A model generated the notes under the pieces. That model was not told the DNA's origin, ran no database searches, and worked only from the letters and a program-made list of their open reading frames with translations. Shown here piece by piece: positions 9,626 to 20,083 of a DNA stretch of 34,290 bases. Every line of letters starts with the position of its first letter. The stretch's first letter is position 1. The position numbers and the translations under genes were made by a program. The DNA is from Mycolicibacterium sp. (GTDB lineage: Bacteria > Actinomycetota > Actinomycetes > Mycobacteriales > Mycobacteriaceae): positions 1-34,290 of the forward strand of contig NZ_JAEMSG010000022.1 in the NCBI RefSeq assembly GCF_016462945.1, in the 5' to 3' direction.

Positions 9626-11038
9626 GTGACCACCGGAGCCGTCGGCCTGCGCCTGCACGACACCTATACCGGTGCTGTGCGTGATTTCGTGCCGCTGCGT
9701 GCCGGACAGGCGTCGATCTATCTGTGCGGCGCCACGGTGCAGGGATTGCCGCATATCGGGCATGTTCGCAGCGGGGTGGCCTTCGATGTGCTGCGACGCT
9801 GGCTGCTGGCCAAAGGTTTCGATGTGGCGTTCATCCGCAATGTCACCGATATCGACGACAAGATCCTCACCAAGGCCGCCGAGGCCGGCCGTCCCTGGTG
9901 GGAGTGGGCGGCCACCCACGAGCGGGCCTTCGCGGCGGCCTACGACGCACTCGGGGTACTCCCACCGTCGGCAGAACCTCGCGCGACCGGACACATCACC
10001 CAGATCGTCGAACTCATCGAGCGGCTGGTCGATACCGGGCATGCCTACAGCGGGGACGGTGACGTCTACTTCGATGTGCTGAGCTTCGGTGACTACGGAA
10101 AACTTTCCGGCCACCGGATCGACGATGTCCACCAGGGTGAGGGTGCCGGGACCGGGAAACGAGACCAGCGTGACTTCACGCTGTGGAAGGGCGCCAAACC
10201 GGGGGAGCCGTCCTGGCCCACACCGTGGGGTCGCGGTCGCCCGGGTTGGCATTCCGAATGTGTCGCCATGGCACACGAGTACCTCGGGGCGGCATTCGAC
10301 ATCCACTGCGGCGGTATGGATCTGGTGTTTCCGCACCACGAGAATGAGATCGCCCAGGCTCGTGCTGCCGGGGACGGCTTCGCCAACTTCTGGTTGCACA
10401 ACGGTTGGGTCACCATGGGTGGTGAAAAGATGAGCAAATCGCTCGGCAATGTGCTCGCGATTCCTGCTGTGCTGCAACGGGTTCGGCCCGCCGAGCTGCG
10501 CTACTACCTGGGCAGTGCCCACTACCGTTCGATGCTTGAGTTCTCAGAGACTGCCCTGCAGGACGCGGCCAAGGCCTACACCGGCATCGAGGAGTTCCTG
10601 CACCGGGTCCGAACGCGGGTGGGTTCGGTGGTGCCGACCACCTGGACGGAGAAGTTCGGCGCCGCACTCGACGACGATCTGGGGGTTCCTGCCGCACTCG
10701 CCGAAGTGCATGCCGCCCGGGCCGACGGTAACCGCGCCTTGGAGGCCGGCGATCACGGCACCGCACTTGCCAAAGCAGGCGAGATACGAGCGATGACATT
10801 GATTCTGGGCTGCGACCCGCTCGATCCACGATGGGAGACCCGGGATGAGACCGCCGCCGCATTGGCCGCAGTCGACGTTCTGGTCGCCGCAGAGTTGACG
10901 CGTCGCGATGACGCTCGTCGCGATCGTGACTGGGCCGGAGCAGATGAGATTCGAGACCGGCTCAAGGCGGCCGGAATCGACGTCACCGACACTGCCGACG
11001 GCCCGCAGTGGGCGCTGGCTGATGGAGAGGCCACATAA
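9626..11038 (+). CDS. cysS: Cysteinyl-tRNA synthetase
   Basis: This 470-residue class I aminoacyl-tRNA synthetase starts at GTG. HIGH is HIGHVRSG near residue 43. Zinc and cysteine-binding residues include [17 protein letters not shown] and HHENEIAQ, and the KMSKS loop is EKMSKSLGN. It resembles CysS1 of M. tuberculosis rather than MshC: the length, the anticodon-binding tail and the operon place agree. It is followed after two bases by rlmB. Confidence 0.95.
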   Translation: MTTGAVGLRLHDTYTGAVRDFVPLRAGQASIYLCGATVQGLPHIGHVRSGVAFDVLRRWLLAKGFDVAFIRNVTDIDDKILTKAAEAGRPWWEWAATHERAFAAAYDALGVLPPSAEPRATGHITQIVELIERLVDTGHAYSGDGDVYFDVLSFGDYGKLSGHRIDDVHQGEGAGTGKRDQRDFTLWKGAKPGEPSWPTPWGRGRPGWHSECVAMAHEYLGAAFDIHCGGMDLVFPHHENEIAQARAAGDGFANFWLHNGWVTMGGEKMSKSLGNVLAIPAVLQRVRPAELRYYLGSAHYRSMLEFSETALQDAAKAYTGIEEFLHRVRTRVGSVVPTTWTEKFGAALDDDLGVPAALAEVHAARADGNRALEAGDHGTALAKAGEIRAMTLILGCDPLDPRWETRDETAAALAAVDVLVAAELTRRDDARRDRDWAGADEIRDRLKAAGIDVTDTADGPQWALADGEAT

Positions 11039-11040
11039 CG

Positions 11041-11976
11041 ATGGCGGGCAATTCAAAACGGCGCGGTGCAATCCGTAAGGAGGGCACCAAGAAGGGCCCG
11101 ACGGTGGGCTCCGGCGGGGTGCGCAGACGCGGACTCGAAGGGCGTGGCGCAACCCCACCCGCCAAACAGCGGCCCCATCACCCCGCGGCAAAACGCGCCG
11201 CCCAACAGGCCCGCAAAACGTATAACAAGCCGACCGACGAAACCGAGATGGTCCTGGGTCGCAATCCGGTGCTGGAATGTCTCCGGGCCAACGCGCCAGC
11301 CGGTGCGCTCTACGTCGCACTCGGTGCCGAAGCCGACGAGCGGCTTACCGAGTCCGTGACGCTAGCTGCTGATCGGGGCATCCCAATCCTCGAGGTGCCG
11401 CGCCACGACCTCGACCGGATGAGCTCCAATGGCCTACATCAGGGCATCGCGCTGCAGGTCCCGCCGTACGGGTACGCGCACCCCGATGATCTGCTGGCCT
11501 CAGCCACCAGCGATGTGCAACCCGCACTGCTGGTTGCGTTGGACAACATCTCTGATCCGCGCAACCTCGGCGCCATCATTCGCTCAGTTGCGGCCTTCGC
11601 CGGGCATGGTGTCCTCATCCCGCAGCGCAGGTCGGCGTCGGTGACCGCAGTGGCCTGGCGCACCAGTGCGGGTGCAGCGGCGCGGGTCCAGGTTGCCCGG
11701 GCCACCAACCTCAATCGCACGCTCAATCAGTGGTCCGCGGCTGGTATTCGAGTCGTCGGACTCGACGCCGACGGTGACACCACGATTGATGAATTCGACG
11801 CCGCCGAGCCGATGGTGTTGGTCGTCGGTTCGGAGGGCAAAGGTCTGTCGCGTCTGGTGCGCCAGAACTGCGATGCGGTGGTGTCAATACCGATGGCCGG
11901 TCCGACGGAGTCGCTCAATGCCTCCGTTGCCGCCGGTGTCGTACTCGCCGAGATCGCACGTCAGCGCAGACGATAG
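11041..11976 (+). CDS. rlmB: RlmB/TrmH-family 23S rRNA 2'-O-methyltransferase
   Basis: This 311-residue SPOUT methyltransferase is expected to methylate a guanosine ribose in 23S rRNA (Gm2251 in E. coli). A long basic, disordered N-terminal extension (about 70 residues rich in Lys, Arg, Gly) is followed by a substrate-binding domain (GRNPVLECL). The trefoil-knot motifs are [26 protein letters not shown] and [18 protein letters not shown]. It closes the carD-ispD-ispF-cysS-rlmB run. Its stop lies six bases from the convergent peptidase gene. This is the last gene of the conserved block before the accessory region. Confidence 0.93.
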   Translation: MAGNSKRRGAIRKEGTKKGPTVGSGGVRRRGLEGRGATPPAKQRPHHPAAKRAAQQARKTYNKPTDETEMVLGRNPVLECLRANAPAGALYVALGAEADERLTESVTLAADRGIPILEVPRHDLDRMSSNGLHQGIALQVPPYGYAHPDDLLASATSDVQPALLVALDNISDPRNLGAIIRSVAAFAGHGVLIPQRRSASVTAVAWRTSAGAAARVQVARATNLNRTLNQWSAAGIRVVGLDADGDTTIDEFDAAEPMVLVVGSEGKGLSRLVRQNCDAVVSIPMAGPTESLNASVAAGVVLAEIARQRRR

Positions 11977-11982
11977 CGCCTG

Positions 11983-14127
11983 TCAGCCTGGTGGCCGCGA
12001 CCGGCCGAATGTGTAGTCATCTCTGAAACAGGTGAGTACCCAGGAGTAAATCTCGGCCTCATAGTGGAGTTGGGAATAGCGTCCGACCGGTCCCGCGTGG
12101 GCGCCCGAACCGGTCTCGGCGCGAAAGAGAATTGTGCGCCGCGATACCGGTGATGTGGGATCCACGCCTATACCGCGGTCCGGATCGCCGGCTCGAAGCG
12201 TCGCGACCCACTTTGCCGGCTCCCGGACCAGAACCCTGGTGTCGTGCACGGCTCCGGTGACCAGCAGTGCCGGCCGCGCCTGGACCGCGGGCGGATTGTC
12301 GACCGGCGAATATGACATCAACACGGCGTAGTCATCGGGGTCAGCGGGGTTACCCCATTCCTCCCATTCCGGAATGGTCAACGGCAGTGATGGATTTCCC
12401 ATGGTGGCCACCACGTCGACGAAGGGCACCTCAGCGACAACTCCGGCGAAACGTTCGGGCCGCCGGGAGTACAAGGCGCCCTGCAATAGGCCGCCGGCGG
12501 ACAACCCTCGGGTCACGATCCTGGTGCCGTCGATGAGGCCTCGTGCAAGAAAATCGGCGACGGCCGCCTGATCATCGAAGGTGTTGGATTTGGTCCGCAG
12601 ATGTCCGTCGAGCCACCAGCGCCGGCCCATCTCGCCACCACCGCGGGGTTGGCCGAATGCACACACCACGCCGCGATCCAGCAGTGAGGGCAGTGAGCGC
12701 CACCAGTCGTAGCCGAAGTCGGGGTCGGTGCACGCTTCGTAGGACCCGTAGCCGTACAGGAACAGTGGTGCGGCACCGTCGAGTTCGACATCATGTCTTC
12801 GCACCACGACGACGGGCACCTGGGTGCCGTCTGGCGCCGGGGCGAGGTGCCGTTCCTGGGTATACGCGTCCGAGTCGAGCCCAACGATCTGCTCTACGTG
12901 ACGGAGACTGCGTGAACCTGACGCGATGTCGATGTCCTCGTGTCGGGTGGGTGTGATGAACGATTGTTGGATCACGGTCACGACGTCGGCATCGAATATC
13001 TCGTTGCGACCCAGTGTCACCAGGCCGCCGGGAACGTCTGGCCAGATATCGTAAGGCGCAGAGTTGTACGGCCGAACTGTCACCATGCCGACCCCATCGC
13101 GTCTGGCTGAGACGACGACCGCCGAACCGAAGGCGTCCACGCGGTGGATGCGCGTCGCCGGATCTCCGCACAAGTAGTCGCTCCAGTCGCCCGGTGCGTG
13201 TACCGGGGCGGTGGCAATCCGGAACGATTCGGCGTCGAGGTTGGTGACGACGAGGATGCGGTCGCCCTCGGGTCCGGCCGCGTGTTCCACGCTGTACTCG
13301 ATGAGATGTTCGCGTGGCCGGACCAGGACGGGTGTGGCCGTCGGATCCGCGGTCGACAACAGCCGGACCTCGGAGGTGTTACGCGACCACGCGGTGATGA
13401 CGAACCACGCCCCCGAGCGGGTGACGTCGACGCGGATATCGAACCGCTCGTCGGGCTCAGTGAATATGAGTCTGTCCGTCGTGGGCTCGGTGCCCACGAT
13501 GTGTGCCCATACCTGATGCGGTCGATTGACGGCATCGGTGCGCAGGTACAGATATGTTGTCCCGTCGGCGCTCCAGCCGCCAGTAGGAATGGTCGCTTCG
13601 ATCACTGCAGGGAGGTCGGTTCCGGTTTGCAGATCCCGGAACCGTAGGCGATACCGTTCGTCGCCGACCACGTCGTACGACCAGGCCAGCACTGTCCCGT
13701 CCGGACTCACGTGGAGCTCGCCGGGGTGGAACTCGGCCCCGGGATGGGTCTCGGCGACCGCTTGCAGGTTGATCACCGTCTCATCGGGGCCGTCTCCGTC
13801 TGGGTCGTCACCGTCTGGGCCGACCCCGACGCGCCGAACCAGGGCGGGGAACTCGGCGCCGACCTCGTGCACGTTTCGGTAGGTAAAGGCTCCGGCCTGC
13901 CACGGTGCCGACTCGGAGCGGTCCGGCACCCGCGCGGTCATCTCCGCGGCCAGCGCCGCGCGCAGTTCGCCTAGTGGTGCGGTACGGGCTTCGTAATAGC
14001 CACGCTCGGCATCGAGAAGTCTGATCAACTCCCCAGTCGGCTCGGCGATCCAGCTGTACGGTTCGCGCGGGTCTTGTCCGATACGCGCCGTGGGCGGCTC
14101 GGGAATGGAGCCGATATCGGGTGCCAC
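11983..14127 (-). CDS. S9 family prolyl oligopeptidase / oligopeptidase B-like
   Basis: This 714-residue cytoplasmic serine peptidase starts at GTG with GGAGG a few bases upstream. The N-terminal DPREPYSWI motif and a beta-propeller domain (about 75-420) precede the catalytic alpha/beta hydrolase domain. The triad is Ser543 (RGLSAGG), Asp629 (GAVHD) and His677 (GSGAHAG). Family members cleave short peptides, often after basic residues or proline. An Asp/Gly/Pro-rich low-complexity insert lies at about 102-115. It is divergent from the oligopeptide ABC operon, so it may trim imported peptides, but the shared region shows no clear common operator. Confidence 0.88.
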   Translation of the reverse strand: MAPDIGSIPEPPTARIGQDPREPYSWIAEPTGELIRLLDAERGYYEARTAPLGELRAALAAEMTARVPDRSESAPWQAGAFTYRNVHEVGAEFPALVRRVGVGPDGDDPDGDGPDETVINLQAVAETHPGAEFHPGELHVSPDGTVLAWSYDVVGDERYRLRFRDLQTGTDLPAVIEATIPTGGWSADGTTYLYLRTDAVNRPHQVWAHIVGTEPTTDRLIFTEPDERFDIRVDVTRSGAWFVITAWSRNTSEVRLLSTADPTATPVLVRPREHLIEYSVEHAAGPEGDRILVVTNLDAESFRIATAPVHAPGDWSDYLCGDPATRIHRVDAFGSAVVVSARRDGVGMVTVRPYNSAPYDIWPDVPGGLVTLGRNEIFDADVVTVIQQSFITPTRHEDIDIASGSRSLRHVEQIVGLDSDAYTQERHLAPAPDGTQVPVVVVRRHDVELDGAAPLFLYGYGSYEACTDPDFGYDWWRSLPSLLDRGVVCAFGQPRGGGEMGRRWWLDGHLRTKSNTFDDQAAVADFLARGLIDGTRIVTRGLSAGGLLQGALYSRRPERFAGVVAEVPFVDVVATMGNPSLPLTIPEWEEWGNPADPDDYAVLMSYSPVDNPPAVQARPALLVTGAVHDTRVLVREPAKWVATLRAGDPDRGIGVDPTSPVSRRTILFRAETGSGAHAGPVGRYSQLHYEAEIYSWVLTCFRDDYTFGRSRPPG

Positions 14128-14306
14128 GCAACCTCCGCAGGGACTCGACGGCGAGCCAGGGTTAAACGATACTGCGAGGGACCTGGGCTATCCCACTCAA
14201 GTCGGCGGATTAGGCCAGAATGCCGGCCTGGGTCCGAAAATGCTGCCATGGTGGGGTAATCCGTCAGTCAAGTGAATAGCCGTATCCGCCACCGAAAGGG
14301 GCCGTG
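14128..14306. promoter_or_regulatory. Divergent region between S9 peptidase and ABC operon
   Basis: This 179-base gap must hold promoters in both directions. CGGATTA (14206-14212) and TAATCCG (14257-14263) form a widely spaced inverted repeat, and AGGCC/GGCCT forms a shorter one near 14212-14229. GAAAGGGG (14293-14300) is the ribosome binding site for the ATG at 14307. No known operator was recognised. Confidence 0.45.
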
Positions 14307-16130
14307 ATGGCATATCGACCCGCACGCCTGGTCACCGTGATCCTGTTTGTTCTCGGGCTGCTACTGCCCGCCGGGGTACCCGCCGGAGCGGCGCCGGCCA
14401 AGTCGGTGTTCACCGTGGGAGTGACCCAGGACGTCGACTCCCTGAACCCGTTCGTCGGCGTGACCGCCGCCGCCTACGAGATCTTCCAGATGGTCTATCC
14501 GACCCTGACCGAGTACGGGGCCAAGGACTTCAGCATCCAGCCCGGTCTGGCCGAGTCGTGGACGGAGTCCCCGGACAAGACGTTCTGGACCTACAAGATC
14601 AGGCCCGGGCTGAAGTGGAGTGATGGCGTTCCGTTGACGGCCAAGGATGCGGCGTACACCTTCAACCGGATCATCAACGGCACGTTCGAGAAGGTCAATT
14701 ACGGCAGCTACGTCGGCAACATCACCAAGGCCGAGGCGCCGGATGACACCACGCTGATCCTTCGGGTCGACAAGCCCTCACCGATCATGGAGAAGCTCGC
14801 TGTCTACATCCTGCCCGAGCACGTCTACTCCACGATCGACGAAACGGCCATCCAGAGTTTCAAGGACGAACCCACCGACGGAAAGCCCGTCGTCGGCGCC
14901 GGTCCGTATCTGACGGCGGAGCGCCAAGTCGGACAATTCACCCGGATGGTCGCCAATCCCGACTTCTATCGCGGCAAGCCCGCTGTCGACGAGGTCGTCT
15001 TCAAGTTCTACGCCAACCCCGACGCGCTCGGTCAGGCGCTGCGCAAGGGTGAGATCGACTACGCCGACGGCATGGAGGCGAATGTCTTCGATTCGCTGGC
15101 TGATGTACCGAACATCAAACGCCTGTCGGCGGTCTACTCCGGGTTCAACGAGTTGGCCTTCAACACCGGTGCCGCAACCGTAGATAACAAGCCGATCGGG
15201 GACGGCAATCCGCTGCTCAAGGACAAGCGTCTGCGCGAGGCCATCGGCTGGTCGATCGACCGCAAGGCCCTCGTCGAGAAGGTGTTGGGTGGACACGGCA
15301 GTGTCGGTTCGACGCTTATCCCGCCGATGTACGCCGATTGGCACCTCTCGCCACCCAATGAGGTCAGCTATGACCCGGACAAGGCCCGAGCACTGTTGGA
15401 TGCCGCCGGATACCCGGTAGGCCCGAACGGCATTCGCCAGGATGCGACCGGTGCGCCACTGAAGTTCCGACTATTCGGCCGATCGGATAAGGCGGCGTCG
15501 AAGAAGGCCGTCGAATTCATCAAGAACTACCTCGCCGATATCGGCGTTGAGACGACCGTGACGCTCATCGCCGAGGATGCGCTGACCGAAAAGATCGGCC
15601 AGGGCGAGTACGACATGTTCGAGTGGGGCTGGGTCGTCGAACCGGACCCCGATTACCAGCTGTCTACCTTCACCTGTGACAAGAGGTCCTACGAAGACGG
15701 CGGCAGCATCGTGGCCAACCTCTCCGACTCGTTCTACTGCAATCCCGAGTACGACGCCCTCTTTACCGCTCAAAGCACCGAGACCGATCCCGCCAAGCGC
15801 ATCGAGATCGTCAAGCAGATGCAGCAGATCCTCTACGACGACTGGCCGTACGCCATCACCTACTACTACGACAACCTGGTCGCCTATCGCAGCGACAGGT
15901 TCGAGGGCTTCATACCGCAGCCCGCGCCGGATGGGTCGTATCTGTTCCAGTACGGAACCTGGACCTACGAGAATCTCAAGCCTGTGCAGGCCGCGGACTC
16001 AGGACAGGCAAGTAGCGGCTCGTCGCCGGCCATGATCGGCGGAATTGTCGCCGCCGTGGCGTTACTCGGCGGCCTGACGATGCTGTTGCTGCGACGACGT
16101 CGCACCGCGGGAGCCGACGACCGCGAGTGA
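14307..16130 (+). CDS. Oligopeptide-type ABC transporter substrate-binding protein, C-terminally anchored
   Basis: This 607-residue extracytoplasmic solute-binding protein belongs to family 5 (SBP_bac_5: oligopeptides, dipeptides, opines and similar ligands). A cleavable-type signal peptide (hydrophobic LVTVILFVLGLLL, then AGA) has no lipobox cysteine. The body shows the family pattern SLNPFVG, TFWTYKIRPGLKWSDGVPLTAKD and AGYPVGPNG. The end is unusual: after a Ser/Gly-rich linker comes a membrane helix (GGIVAAVALLGGLTMLLL, about 577-595) and a basic tail RRRR, so it is tethered by its C-terminus. ATG 14307 is chosen for its ribosome binding site spacing. It is the first gene of a five-gene coupled importer operon. 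Confidence 0.92.
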   Translation: MAYRPARLVTVILFVLGLLLPAGVPAGAAPAKSVFTVGVTQDVDSLNPFVGVTAAAYEIFQMVYPTLTEYGAKDFSIQPGLAESWTESPDKTFWTYKIRPGLKWSDGVPLTAKDAAYTFNRIINGTFEKVNYGSYVGNITKAEAPDDTTLILRVDKPSPIMEKLAVYILPEHVYSTIDETAIQSFKDEPTDGKPVVGAGPYLTAERQVGQFTRMVANPDFYRGKPAVDEVVFKFYANPDALGQALRKGEIDYADGMEANVFDSLADVPNIKRLSAVYSGFNELAFNTGAATVDNKPIGDGNPLLKDKRLREAIGWSIDRKALVEKVLGGHGSVGSTLIPPMYADWHLSPPNEVSYDPDKARALLDAAGYPVGPNGIRQDATGAPLKFRLFGRSDKAASKKAVEFIKNYLADIGVETTVTLIAEDALTEKIGQGEYDMFEWGWVVEPDPDYQLSTFTCDKRSYEDGGSIVANLSDSFYCNPEYDALFTAQSTETDPAKRIEIVKQMQQILYDDWPYAITYYYDNLVAYRSDRFEGFIPQPAPDGSYLFQYGTWTYENLKPVQAADSGQASSGSSPAMIGGIVAAVALLGGLTMLLLRRRRTAGADDRE

Positions 16131-16137
16131 TACCGGT

Positions 16138-17172
16138 ATGGCGCTGATCAGCGGACCGGATACCGCGCGTTCCTCGTCGCCCGGCCGCAGGGGAGTCGTG
16201 GGACCGGGCGTGCGGTACGGGTTGTCTCGGCTGCTGTCGGCGGTTGGGACTTTCATCTTCGTGATCCTCTTCAATTTCTTTTTGTTCCGCCTGCTGCCCG
16301 GTGATCCGATCTCGCTCTATACCCGCGGGCGTGATGTGGATCCGGAGATCAAACGGCAGTTGCAGGCCAGGTTCAACGCCCCGATCAGCGAGCAGTTCTT
16401 CGCCTATATCAAGAACCCCTTCGTGCCCGAGTTACCCTCGCAGCGATTCAGCGCCCCGGTGTGGGATGTCATCGGCCCGCGGATCTGGCCGACCCTGCTG
16501 CTCGTCGGCACGGCGACGGTGCTGGCCACGGTCTTCGGTGTCTGGCTGGGTATTCGCAGTGCCTGGAAGCGCGGTCGGCGGTTCGACAAGGTCGCCACCA
16601 CCGTCACCCTGGTGCTGTATTCCATGCCGGAGTTCTGGTTCGGGATGATTCTGCTGATCGTCTTCTCGGTGGGTGTGTTCGGCATCCCGGGTATCTTTCC
16701 GGTCGGCGGACTGTCCACGCCGGGCGTCGACATCGGCACCCTCGCCGGGATGGCCGATATCGCATGGCATCTCGCCCTGCCGGTTTTCACCCTGACCGTC
16801 ATTTACCTCGCCGAGTATTCCCTCGTCATGCGCGCCTCGCTGATTGATGAGATGGGTGCGGACTATCTACGAACCGCGCGGGCCAAGGGGCTGCGGGAGG
16901 CCGACGTCCGGCGCCGGCATGCGGTGCCCAATGCGTTGCTACCGACGACGACGCTGATCTTCCTCAACCTAGGCTTTGTCGTCGGTGGAGCCATCACGAT
17001 CGAGTATGTGTTCTCGGTCGCCGGGCTTGGTTCGCTGACCGTACTGGCCCTGCGCGGGCCGGATATTCCCCTGCTGCAGACGCTATTCCTGTTGTTCTCC
17101 GCGGCCGTGATCGTCGCGAACCTGGTCGCTGATCTGTTGTATGCGCGGCTTGATCCGCGGGTGCGAACATGA
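16138..17172 (+). CDS. ABC transporter permease, DppB/OppB family
   Basis: This 344-residue inner-membrane permease has an N-terminal helix (TFIFVILFNFFLFRLLPGDP), a long periplasmic loop, and five further helices. The cytoplasmic EAA loop that contacts the ATPases is visible (DYLRTARAKGLREADVRRRH). It begins seven bases after the binding-protein stop and overlaps the next permease by ATGA. It forms a heterodimer with the next gene product. The substrate is not determined by the sequence. Confidence 0.93.
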   Translation: MALISGPDTARSSSPGRRGVVGPGVRYGLSRLLSAVGTFIFVILFNFFLFRLLPGDPISLYTRGRDVDPEIKRQLQARFNAPISEQFFAYIKNPFVPELPSQRFSAPVWDVIGPRIWPTLLLVGTATVLATVFGVWLGIRSAWKRGRRFDKVATTVTLVLYSMPEFWFGMILLIVFSVGVFGIPGIFPVGGLSTPGVDIGTLAGMADIAWHLALPVFTLTVIYLAEYSLVMRASLIDEMGADYLRTARAKGLREADVRRRHAVPNALLPTTTLIFLNLGFVVGGAITIEYVFSVAGLGSLTVLALRGPDIPLLQTLFLLFSAAVIVANLVADLLYARLDPRVRT

Positions 17173-18065
17173 CCTCGGTTTCGACTCGCTCGATCGTGTG
17201 GGCGCGCCGTCGCCGGTCCTGGAAACAACTGGGGGACCAGTTCTGGCGGTCCCGCACCGGGATGTTGGGTCTGGCGATCTTCGTCACGTTCGCGGCCCTC
17301 GCGCTCGCCGCGCCGATGCTTTTCGACTCGTCCCAACTGGATGTCACCAAGGCAACCGGCGGAGTCTACGAATCACCGACGGCCCGGTACTGGCTCGGTA
17401 CCGATGATGCCGGTCGCAACGTCCTGGCTCTGGTCGTATGGGGGGCCCGTATATCCCTGCTGGTGGGTTTGTGCGCCACCGTGCTGTCGATGTTCATCGG
17501 CACCGCGGTCGGCATCGCATCCGGGCACTTCCGCGGTCTGATCGGCGGAATACTGGATCGGCTCATCGACTGGTTCCTGGTCATACCTTTTCTGCCGCTT
17601 GCCATCGTGCTGGCCACTGTGCTCGGCAAAAGCTTGCTCAACATCATCATCGTGATTGGGGTGACGTCCTGGCCGGCCACCGCCCGACTGATCCGGGCTC
17701 AAACACTGTCAGTGGAGGGCCGGCCCTACCTCGAACGGGCGAAGGCACTGGGCGCGGGCGACCTGCATCAGATGACCCGTCACGTGCTGCCCAATGTCAT
17801 GCCACTCGTGCTGGCGAACACCACACTGGCGGTGTCGATTTCCATCCTGTCGGAAACAACGTTGTCCTTTCTGGGCCTCGGCGATCCGACTGCGGTGTCC
17901 TGGGGGACGATCCTCGACGACGCCTTCTCCACCGGGGCGATCTCGGCCGGTGCGTGGTGGTACCTGGCGGCACCGGGTGTCTGCGTTGTGCTCGTCGTGC
18001 TGGCCTTCAACCTCGTCGGGCGAGCACTCGAGGACATCCTCGATCCGCGTGAGGCCGCGCAATGA
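17169..18065 (+). CDS. ABC transporter permease, DppC/OppC family
   Basis: This 298-residue permease has an N-terminal soluble extension, a first helix (GMLGLAIFVTFAALALAAPM), the family signature YWLGTDDAGRN, and an EAA loop (PYLERAKALGAGDLHQMTRH). It overlaps the preceding and the following gene by four bases each, so expression is coupled. It is the partner of the DppB-type subunit. Confidence 0.93.
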   Translation: MTSVSTRSIVWARRRRSWKQLGDQFWRSRTGMLGLAIFVTFAALALAAPMLFDSSQLDVTKATGGVYESPTARYWLGTDDAGRNVLALVVWGARISLLVGLCATVLSMFIGTAVGIASGHFRGLIGGILDRLIDWFLVIPFLPLAIVLATVLGKSLLNIIIVIGVTSWPATARLIRAQTLSVEGRPYLERAKALGAGDLHQMTRHVLPNVMPLVLANTTLAVSISILSETTLSFLGLGDPTAVSWGTILDDAFSTGAISAGAWWYLAAPGVCVVLVVLAFNLVGRALEDILDPREAAQ

Positions 18066-19027
18066 CACTGCTGGAGTTCGACGATGTCAGCATCACCTAC
18101 CAGTCCGGGCAGGGTCCGGTTCCGGCAGTGCGTAACGTGTCGCTGAGCCTTTCGCTGGGGCAAACCCTCGGCATCGCCGGTGAATCCGGCTGTGGCAAAA
18201 CGACATTGGCGGATTCGGTGCTGCGGTTGCTACCGAAATCCGCACAGGTGACCGGTCACATCCGGCTCGACGGACAAGATGTGATGGCCATGTCGTTCGG
18301 TCAGTTGCGCGCGGCCCGATGGGCGAAGGCCGCGGTGGTCTTCCAGGGTGCGATGCATGCGCTGAACCCCGTGCAGCGGATTGAGACCCAACTCGCCGAG
18401 CCGATCCTGCTGCATGAGGATGTCGGCGGTCAGGCAGCGCGAGCGCGAGTGGGTGAATTGTTGGAGCAGGTAGGCCTGCCGGCCAGTCGGGCCGGCGACT
18501 ACCCGCACCAGCTATCCGGTGGGCAGAAGCAACGGGTCATGATCGCCATGGCCCTGGCCTGCCGGCCCAGCCTGTTGATCGCCGACGAACCCACGACCGC
18601 GCTAGACGTTATGGTCCAGGCGCAGGTTCTGGACCTGCTGTCGTCGTTGGTCAAGCAGTTCGGCTTGGGCGTGGTGTTGATCAGTCATGATCTGTCCGTT
18701 CTGGCGGGTGCCTGCGACCGGGTCGCGGTGATGTACGCCGGCCGGATCGTCGAAGAAGGTGCCGCGAGCGATGTGTTCGCCCGACCACTGCATCCGTATG
18801 CGAAGGCACTGGCCGGCGCATTTCCCCGGATCGGCGATCAAGCCTTCCGGTATGCCCCCGCCGGTTTGCCCGGTGACCCGCCGTTTCCCGGTGACCTTCC
18901 GCCGGGTTGTCCGTTGCACCCGCGCTGCCCGATAGCCATCGACGCATGCTCGACGGTCGAGCCGCTGCTGACCAGACACGGTGACCGCGAAGCCGCCTGC
19001 CACCGTGCCGGTGAGGTGTTGGTGTGA
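18062..19027 (+). CDS. ABC transporter ATP-binding protein, DppD/OppD family
   Basis: This 321-residue ATPase subunit has Walker [10 protein letters not shown], signature LSGGQKQRV, Walker [13 protein letters not shown] and switch His SHD. The C-terminal oligopeptide/dipeptide extension carries CPLHPRCP, a cysteine cluster seen in this subfamily. It overlaps both neighbours by four bases. Confidence 0.94.
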   Translation: MTLLEFDDVSITYQSGQGPVPAVRNVSLSLSLGQTLGIAGESGCGKTTLADSVLRLLPKSAQVTGHIRLDGQDVMAMSFGQLRAARWAKAAVVFQGAMHALNPVQRIETQLAEPILLHEDVGGQAARARVGELLEQVGLPASRAGDYPHQLSGGQKQRVMIAMALACRPSLLIADEPTTALDVMVQAQVLDLLSSLVKQFGLGVVLISHDLSVLAGACDRVAVMYAGRIVEEGAASDVFARPLHPYAKALAGAFPRIGDQAFRYAPAGLPGDPPFPGDLPPGCPLHPRCPIAIDACSTVEPLLTRHGDREAACHRAGEVLV

Positions 19028-20034
19028 CGGCCACCTACGGTGCCGATAGGTCGGCGCTTGAGACGCGTGCACTGGAAGTCGAGTTCCGTACCCGCAGCGG
19101 TGACATCGCACGTGCCGTTGACGGTGTCAACCTGGCGGTCCACCGGGGTGAAATTCTCGCACTGGTCGGCGAAAGCGGTTGTGGCAAAACCACACTGGCC
19201 CGGACGATCCTCGGCCTACAAAAGCCTGCGGCGGGCGCGGTGTATGTCGGCGGAGAGAAGCTCTCCTACCGAGCCCGCGATCTGAAGGCCTACCGACGGC
19301 GGGCGCAGTTGATCCTGCAGGACCCATCCGGGGCTCTGAACCCGAGACACACGGTGTACGAAGCCGTGGCCGAGGGCTTGCGCGTGCATGGCCTACACCA
19401 GGGCGAAGAGGCCAAGGTGGCTGATGCGCTCTCGCGGGCGGGGCTGCGTCCTCCCGAGAGGTTCTATCTGAGATATCCGCACGAGCTTTCCGGCGGGCAG
19501 CGCCAGCGGGTGGTGATCGCCGGTGCGTTGGTGCTCGACCCGGAGATCATCGTTGCCGACGAACCGGTGTCCAGCCTCGATGCGTCGGTGCGAGGGGAGA
19601 TCCTGGCGCTGCTGTTGCGGCTGCGCGATGAACTCGGGTTGACATTGCTCGTTGTCACCCATGACCTCGGGCTGGCGTGGAATATCGCCGACCGGGTGGC
19701 GGTGATGTACCTCGGCCGGATCATCGAGATCGGTCCCACCGAGGAGATCCTGGCCGCGCCGCAACATCCCTATACCCAGGCGCTGCTCTCGGTGGTTCCG
19801 GAGGTGGCGCGCCTCGATCCGATCGTGCTGACCGGTGAGACACCGGACCCCACCCGGATCCCCGCCGGTTGCCGGTTCCACACCCGGTGCCCCGCACTCG
19901 CTGACGGGACGGCCGCCGCCGCCGGTGTCGATCAGCGATGCCGGACTGTCGAGTTGCCCATGATCGCGGTCGATGGGCTCGGAGCCGGCCATACCGCTGC
20001 CTGCCATCTTGTCGAGGCCAATGCACACCGATAG
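19024..20034 (+). CDS. ABC transporter ATP-binding protein, DppF/OppF family
   Basis: This 336-residue second ATPase of the importer starts at GTG and overlaps the previous stop. It shows Walker [10 protein letters not shown], signature LSGGQRQRV, Walker B IIVADEPVSSLD, THD, and a C-terminal CRFHTRCP element. Forty-nine bases separate it from the Rieske oxygenase gene on the same strand, so transcription may continue into the catabolic genes. Confidence 0.94.
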   Translation: MTATYGADRSALETRALEVEFRTRSGDIARAVDGVNLAVHRGEILALVGESGCGKTTLARTILGLQKPAAGAVYVGGEKLSYRARDLKAYRRRAQLILQDPSGALNPRHTVYEAVAEGLRVHGLHQGEEAKVADALSRAGLRPPERFYLRYPHELSGGQRQRVVIAGALVLDPEIIVADEPVSSLDASVRGEILALLLRLRDELGLTLLVVTHDLGLAWNIADRVAVMYLGRIIEIGPTEEILAAPQHPYTQALLSVVPEVARLDPIVLTGETPDPTRIPAGCRFHTRCPALADGTAAAAGVDQRCRTVELPMIAVDGLGAGHTAACHLVEANAHR

Positions 20035-20070
20035 CGTCGCACTGCGGGATACTAAGTGCGCTGAAATAGT

Positions 20071-20076
20071 AGGAGG
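20071..20076 (+). promoter_or_regulatory. Ribosome binding site of the Rieske oxygenase gene
   Basis: AGGAGG lies seven bases before GTG 20084. It decides the start: the frame is open far upstream (to 19973, inside the ABC gene), but nothing before 20084 resembles the enzyme family. Confidence 0.8.
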
Positions 20077-20083
20077 TGGTGTG

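Noticed and set aside
9431-10522. Long open frame (363 codons) on the minus strand opposite ispF and cysS
   Set aside because: It lies antisense to two well-recognised genes, has no recognisable domain, and is expected from the third-position GC of the real genes.
13785-13825. Repeat-like DNA (gtctgggtcgtc units) inside the S9 peptidase gene
   Set aside because: It encodes a short Asp/Gly/Pro-rich loop in frame, so it is a low-complexity insert in a protein and not a separate element.
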